From the NCBI GenBank assembly GCA_947311845.1, contig CAMZMU010000012.1:3200564-3264563 (forward strand): a DNA stretch of 64,000 nucleotides, given 5' to 3'. The notes under the pieces are model-generated. The model was not told the DNA's origin, made no database searches, and saw only the letters and a program-made list of their open reading frames with translations. Below are positions 59,320-64,000 of this stretch, one piece after another. The first letter of the stretch is position 1; each line of letters opens with the position of its first letter. The stretch comes from Poa pratensis. Its lineage: Eukaryota; Streptophyta; Magnoliopsida; Poales; Poaceae. Both the position numbers and the translations under genes were made by a program.

Positions 59320-60850
59320 ACCTTATGTACCTGCTCAGAGCGCGCCATGGCGTGCTCTGTGCGTCGCTTAAGTCAAAACTTGTTGTATTGGATGTTTATT
59401 ATTTTTCTTAGGAACTAGTATTCTGATGAAGAAGCTTGCCGCCGGATTTCCTATTTTTTGAATGTTCCCGCAATTTATATGAATTTTCTGCGTTAAATCC
59501 TATTAAACTCGTTTAATGCATGAAATATAGCTAGAAAGCTCAAAAATTCAAAATATTTCGGCATTGTGCCTCCCATATGTTATGCCCTGCGTAAAATTTA
59601 TGGACGTTCATTTTACACTCTTATTTGTCATTGCTACTTCACAAAAAATAAGGAATTTGGCACTAAATAGAAGTTAGAAAAAAGGTCAATTTTCTTGGAA
59701 TCTTTTCTTCGACAATATTGTTTGTAATTTCAAAACCCATGTTTGTGCCGAGTTTGGTCATCATAGCTTAAGGCTAGCTATGGATATGGCCATGAGCTTG
59801 GTCATCTAGCTTGAATCTCATGAATGTTCATACAAGATAGCCCATTTTGAGAAGACTCGTTTTTTCAAAATATTGAATTCCAAGTTTATGATTTTTCCTT
59901 GACAGTAGTACGCTAAAAGAGACGATTCCCGCTGGATTTCATATTTTTTGAACTTTTCTCGATTTATGAGAGTTTTCTCAAAAAAGGTCAAAATTGGCGG
60001 AGTGACCATTCATAACCAAGGTGTGAATTTTCTGATGTCTCGGGTGTTTATGCATAGAATCATGCTATACTACGTTCATCTTATTTTTCTATAATTTTTG
60101 GGACAAATTATAACACACTTGTAGTTCAAATCTCGTTAAATAGCGTTAAATCCTATTAAACTTGTTAAATGCATGGAATATAGCTAGAAAGCTCAAAATT
60201 CAAAATATTCTGGGATTGTGCCTCCCTTATGTTATTCTTTGCGTACAAATGATGGACGTTCATTTTGAACTCTTATTTGTCATACCTACTTCGTAAAAAT
60301 TAAGAAATTTGGCACTGAACAAAAGTTAGAAAAAAGGTCAATTTTCTTGGAATCTTTGCTTCTGCAATATTGTTTGTAATTTCAAAACCCATATTTGTGC
60401 CGAGTTTGGTCATCATAGCTTAAGGCTAGCTATGGATATGGCCATGAGCTTGGTCATCTAGCTTGAATCCATGAATGTTCATACAAGATAGCCCATTTTG
60501 AGAAGACTCGTTTTTTCATAATCTTGAATTCCAAGTTTATGATTTTTCCTTGACAGTAGTACACTAAAAGAGACGATTCCCGCTGGATTTAATATTTTTT
60601 GAACTTTTATCTATTTATGAGAGTTTTCTCAAAAAAAGTCAAAAATGGCGGAGTGAGCATTCAAAATATTCTGGGATTGTGCCTCCCTTGTGTTATTCTT
60701 TGCGTACAAATGATGGACGTTCATTTTGAACTCTTATTTGTCATACCTAGTTCATATATTTTTGAAATTTTCTCGACTTATGAGAGTTTTCTCAAAAACG
60801 ACAAAAATGGTGGAGTGGCAACAGACGCATATGACCGTTACCTGCTGACG
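59320..60850. repeat. long tandem repeat within the MULE
   Basis: A unit of about 650 bp starting near AAATCCTATTAAAC (59493) recurs at 60145 with a few per cent of differences. A third, shortened copy runs from about 60661 to 60830 (GGGATTGTGCCTCCC, TGATGGACGTTCATTTTGAA). The repeat is AT-rich and non-coding. Confidence 0.85.
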
Positions 60851-60890
60851 AGTTGACCGTTGTATACCCAATGAAAGGTGGGTCCTCTTT

Positions 60891-60958
60891 ACGCGCACCC
60901 ACCATTTGCCTCCTCTTTACGCGCACCCACCATTTGCCTCCTCTTTACGCGCATAGAC
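60891..60958. repeat. three short tandem copies upstream of the zinc-finger gene
   Basis: CCTCTTTACGCGCACCCACC followed by ATTTGCC occurs twice, and a third copy begins CCTCTTTACGCGCA before diverging. It lies just upstream of the GRF zinc-finger start codon and may be part of its leader. Confidence 0.85.
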
Positions 60959-61030
60959 AGAGTGTGGACCATCTTCTTCTTCATCTTCTTCTTCTCCGGC
61001 AACGAAGGACAGCAGCAACGCCGACGAGAT

Positions 61031-61616
61031 ATGTCGAGCTCCTCCACTTCAGGCTGCCGCCCCTCATGGCCAAAGCAGACTGTGGTGCCTTTGTCGCGAT
61101 GTCCTAAATGCCCACGCATCGCGCCACTGAAATGTTGTGCTAGTAAGTAGGAGAATGCCAACTTTGGGCGCGAGTTTCTGACATGCGAGAGCAAGCCAGA
61201 GCAAGTAAGATCTGTCTCTCGCATCCTTTTGCTTTGATTTCTCCTTTTTTTTTAATTTTTTGCTCAGATCTGGGATTTAGGGTTCATGTTTACTTTTCAG
61301 GGGATGGATCCATGCGACCATTTTGATTGGTTGGATTTATACATTGCGAGGCTTCAACGGGTGGGCTTAATTGATTCGAAGGGGGGGCGCAACCAGCGAG
61401 CTCAATCTGCCATCGAATGTGGAGATTTTGCCCTCTGACATCGTTGCTCCGCCGATGGGGGTTGCGGAACTGAGAGGCGAACTGAAGAAGTTGAACAAGC
61501 ACTTAAGATAGATGAATGATCTAAAGAAGCAGGCTAATCTGATAGCTGCAAGATTTTATTTCTGTATAGTTGCTCTAGGATTTGTTTATTTGCTGATCAT
61601 CAGTCGTTCGAGGTAA
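61031..61616 (+). pseudogene. GRF-type zinc-finger protein with C-terminal membrane segment, broken
   Basis: Exon 1 (61031-61204, GTAAGA donor) codes MSSSSTSGCRPSWPKQ, RCPKCPRIAPLKC and, past a TAG at 61148, ENANFGREFLTCESKPEQ. Exon 2 (from 61301, TTTTCAG acceptor) codes GMDPCDHFDWLDLYIARLQR. This is the C-x-x-C ... FGREF-x-C ... CDHFDWLD pattern of grass GRF zinc fingers. Beyond a run of Gs the frame changes to GVAELRGELKKLNKHLR, another stop, then LKKQANLIAARFYFCIVALG and FVYLLII, a membrane helix. There are two stops and one frame change, so it is not functional as written. Confidence 0.75.
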
Positions 61617-62091
61617 TTAATGCGATGTAAGCTTAATGCGATCGATCATATGCTCTCTGTCATTTGGACCAATCGCTTATGATAAACCAATCGTGTCATT
61701 TGGACCAATTGCTCATGATTTAAGTGCTCTTTAAGATCAAAGCAAAAAAGGCTATTTACTAATAAACCAATTATCCAAATGAAACAAAACTATTGATAAG
61801 CACAAATTATCTATATTTTTTGGGGCAGATCTGAAAGACTAGCGAGGTGGGAGAAATGACTATTCATCTGTAGCAAAATTATCTACTCCGTACAATTTTA
61901 GGGGCAGATCTGAACAAGCGAGTGACTACACAACAATGGATATAAAATTAGCATCGAATGAAGGGGGCCCGGGCCCGGTTCCACCCCGCTTCGTTCGATA
62001 GCCATCGAATATTCGGGATTATAAAGAGGTCGCGCACACTTCCAACTAGCGAGGTGGGACTAAACACCAACACGTATGACTCAACAACGAG
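61617..62091. other. non-coding interior of the MULE next to the right TIR
   Basis: It contains repeated phrases (GGGGCAGATCTGAA..., AGCGAGGTGGGA) about 80 bp apart. No gene is seen. Confidence 0.4.
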
Positions 62092-62276
62092 GTGCCCTAG
62101 GCCGACCCCACTAGTCAGGCCAAGTGACGGTCAAAGGAGGTTGACCAGACGGAAACGGCGCGTTTGGCCGTCCGCGGGCCTCGAAAGACCCAGGTAGGGC
62201 ACAGACGAGTAAAGTTAAGCAAGTAGGGCACAGACGATGAAAGTTAAGCGAACCAGGGCACACAAATAATAAGCCG
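62092..62276 (-). repeat. right terminal inverted repeat of the MULE-like element
   Basis: Inverted copy of 57268-57465, ending AATAATAAGCCG directly before the TAAATCCAT duplication. Confidence 0.88.
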
Positions 62277-63050
62277 TAAATCCATGTATCTTGATTATAT
62301 GAGCCATCATACTAGATTTCTCCGTAAACACATTTGGAAAATGAAAGTGCCATATATTAAAAATCAAGATTTTTATGTGGTTTCTTTTTCATAAGGAGAT
62401 TCTAACTAAAGATAATCTAGCTAAGCGGAATTGGAATGGTTCAAAAAATGTTGTTTTTGTGATCAAGATGAAACGATTCAACATTTGTCTTTATCATGTG
62501 CCTTAGCAAAGATGATTTGGCGTATTGTTTTTATGGCTTTTAATATACATCCCCCTAATAATATAACTAACTTGTTTGGTAACTGGTTAAGGGACGCTGA
62601 TAAGAAAGATAAAGTGCAAATCCAAGTTGGAGTATGTGCTTTACTTTGGGCCATCTAGAACATATGTAATGATTATATATTTAACAATGCAAAATTATCT
62701 TCATTTATGCAGGTAATACCAATGGCTGCCCACTGGATCCGTATATGGTCTTACCTATACTCAACAGAAAAGCGAGATGCTTTGGATTTTGGGTGCAACC
62801 AACTGAAATTGGTTGCGCATGATTTATAAAGCCGATGCAGCTATCGTTTTGATCTCAGGATATCATGTTGATCCAGTGCCAACTCATGTTGTCCTTAATT
62901 TTTAGATGGTTGATACATGTATCGACCCTGTGTGGCCCATGATGTAATATTTTGTAAGACCTGACTTTCAATAAATTAATAAAAGCTACATGCATCACTC
63001 GATGCAGAGGCTGGGGTGACCCCATTTCGAAAAAAGTAGTTGATGATGTA

Positions 63051-64000
63051 GATCTAGCACATGAAAATTTTAGTACAGTGATGACAAAAAATATAGAGCA
63101 AGCAACTGAAGCAGATATAATTAGGACAATACTTCACAATAGTATGAGTAAGCTGTAAGAACATAATGTAGATGAGGGAACGAGAAGTACTCATTGCTTC
63201 CCAAAGTTTGATCTGTTGGCCCAGATCTACGTCTTCATTTGGAGCGTCTATGCACGCATGCACCCAAGTCATCTGATTTAGCCTTCTTCTCCGTTAGCAA
63301 AGTAAGCAAGTTTGACATGACCTTTCGGATAATTTTCAGAGGAAATCAATGAAAACCTTCACAAACTTGTCGCGGAAAATCCTCATGTTGGACACTCAAC
63401 AATTGATTCATAATTGTCTAGGAGTGCCAATCTCCAAGAGTAAGAAGCATATCTCGTCGACTTCAAAGCACTCTTGATTTGTGCTGAGCTATGCTCACTC
63501 TCTTTCTCTCAAAGAAATACGCTTAAGAAATAAGAGTGAAAACTTGCTTGACGCGCAAGGTGTATCCTTGATCCATAATATTAGCTCAGTGTCACCAAGT
63601 CTCCAACCCTACCCACTAGGGCTCTGGTCCTTTTTGCAGGCCTAGTCCGGAGACTAGTTGTCGCAGCAGTGGAACATGGGGTTCCCCTAGTACTGCCAAA
63701 GTGGGTCCACCCCATGTGGGCCCAAGATGAAGATGGACAAGACCAAGACTCAAGTCAAGCTGGCGGGTTCACCGTCAGGACACGCAAGGCCTACATCGAC
63801 AAAGGGCTCTGGTCCTGGGGACCTGTCGGGTCCCCGAACCAAGCAAGAAGGCCAGGAAGGACCCGAGAGCCCGAGCTTCCTCTCGGGTACCTCCCCCACG
63901 TCCCTGTGGATAAGCTCGCCACCTCACCGTGGAAGACTTGGGAAGCAAGGCGAAGGCAGCACGGGCGGGAAGCACGTCCCGTGGTGGTGTCAGCTCCTGT
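63051..64000. other. unassigned sequence at the window end
   Basis: No gene is supported. From about 63600 the sequence becomes GC-rich with retroelement-like composition (repeated GGACC/GGTCC and CGGGTACC blocks), but no LTR border or coding domain is visible before the window ends. Confidence 0.3.

Larger units (their letters stand above)
57268..62276. mobile_element. Pack-MULE-like element with long TIRs, carrying two gene copies
   Basis: Long terminal inverted repeats of about 190 bp (57268-57465 and 62092-62276) begin GGGCTTATTATTT / CGGCTTATTATTT and run through GTGCCCTACCTGGGTCTTTC to TAGTGGGGTCGGCCT. A perfect 9-bp target duplication TAAATCCAT lies at 57259-57267 and 62277-62285, the Mutator hallmark. 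Removing the element restores the LINE coding sequence. No MURA-type transposase is recognisable. The cargo is a B3-like gene, a tandem-repeat block and a GRF zinc-finger gene, all in plus orientation. Confidence 0.9.
56694..63034 (+). mobile_element. 5'-truncated LINE split by two DNA transposons
   Basis: The LINE parts are 56694-56758, 57197-57267 and 62286-63034, about 0.9 kb in total. Across the joints the ORF2 product reads KWDRWLHLVSQLMEV, then QLTGDPDVFTWGLTISGKLT, then VKSM continuing YLDYMSHHTRFLRKHIW. The zinc-binding RT domain CCFCDQDETIQHLSLSCALA and the tail GATGCAGAGGCTGGGGTGAC plus AAAAA follow. A 16-bp target duplication, AGTAGTTGATAATGCA (56678) versus AGTAGTTGATGATGTA (63035), has two differences. 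One frame change lies near 62370. Confidence 0.85.

Noticed and set aside
1..64000. tRNA, rRNA, CRISPR array or other prokaryotic-type features
   Set aside because: No cloverleaf with a GGTTCGA-type box, no rRNA sequence and no regular spacer array was seen. The only tRNA-related signal is the Met primer site of the Gypsy element.

Overview
This window looks like nuclear DNA from a grass, most likely a Triticeae species (wheat, barley, Aegilops or a relative). The evidence is a mix of short intron-containing plant genes and dense nested transposable elements of grass type: Stowaway MITEs, a Gypsy element with an initiator-Met-tRNA primer site, a Copia solo LTR of the BARE/Angela kind, LINE tails, Helitron and CACTA ends, hAT and Mutator elements. 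No bacterial, organellar or viral segment and no CRISPR array was seen. I had no searches, so family names rest on motif recognition.

Layout. 1-56 is the 3' end of an unidentified plus-strand gene. 291-4093 holds MITEs, a B3-like fragment and a TELO2-like gene fragment. 4094-12297 is a minus-strand Gypsy retrotransposon with both LTRs and a CCTTT target duplication. It sits immediately upstream of a cyclin-F-like gene (12327-13303) that is itself frameshifted. 14200-24035 holds exon-like pieces on the minus strand downstream of a good TATA box, but I could not identify the product. 24149-26143 looks like a Helitron. 27457-28996 is an intact two-exon UGT85-type glycosyltransferase (minus). 30959-31777 is an intact mTERF-like single-exon gene (plus). 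33592-36568 is a galectin plus GT31 hydroxyproline galactosyltransferase gene (minus) with one frameshift. 37664-38720 and 39508-40525 are two related hAT elements with gene fragments inside. 43906-46928 is a seven-exon RING-CH (MARCH-type) ubiquitin ligase gene (plus) with one frameshift. 51881-52183 encodes a CLE45-like peptide precursor (minus). 54603-56246 is a Copia solo LTR.

The most remarkable part is 56678-63050. A truncated LINE is split first by a 428-bp TIR element and then by a 5-kb Mutator-like element (57268-62276). The latter has roughly 190-bp terminal inverted repeats and a perfect 9-bp target duplication. It has no recognisable transposase but carries two host-type genes: a five-exon B3-like gene with an acidic tail, and a GRF-type zinc-finger gene with a C-terminal membrane segment. 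Both now contain in-frame stops.

Other themes are very short target-primed insertions (14, 19 and 61 bp, each flanked by perfect 16-bp duplications) and many single-base frameshifts in otherwise well-preserved genes. The frameshifts may be real decay or base-level sequence error. The likely working genes (UGT85, mTERF-like, CLE45-like, possibly the ligase and galactosyltransferase) are unrelated in function and do not form a cluster.
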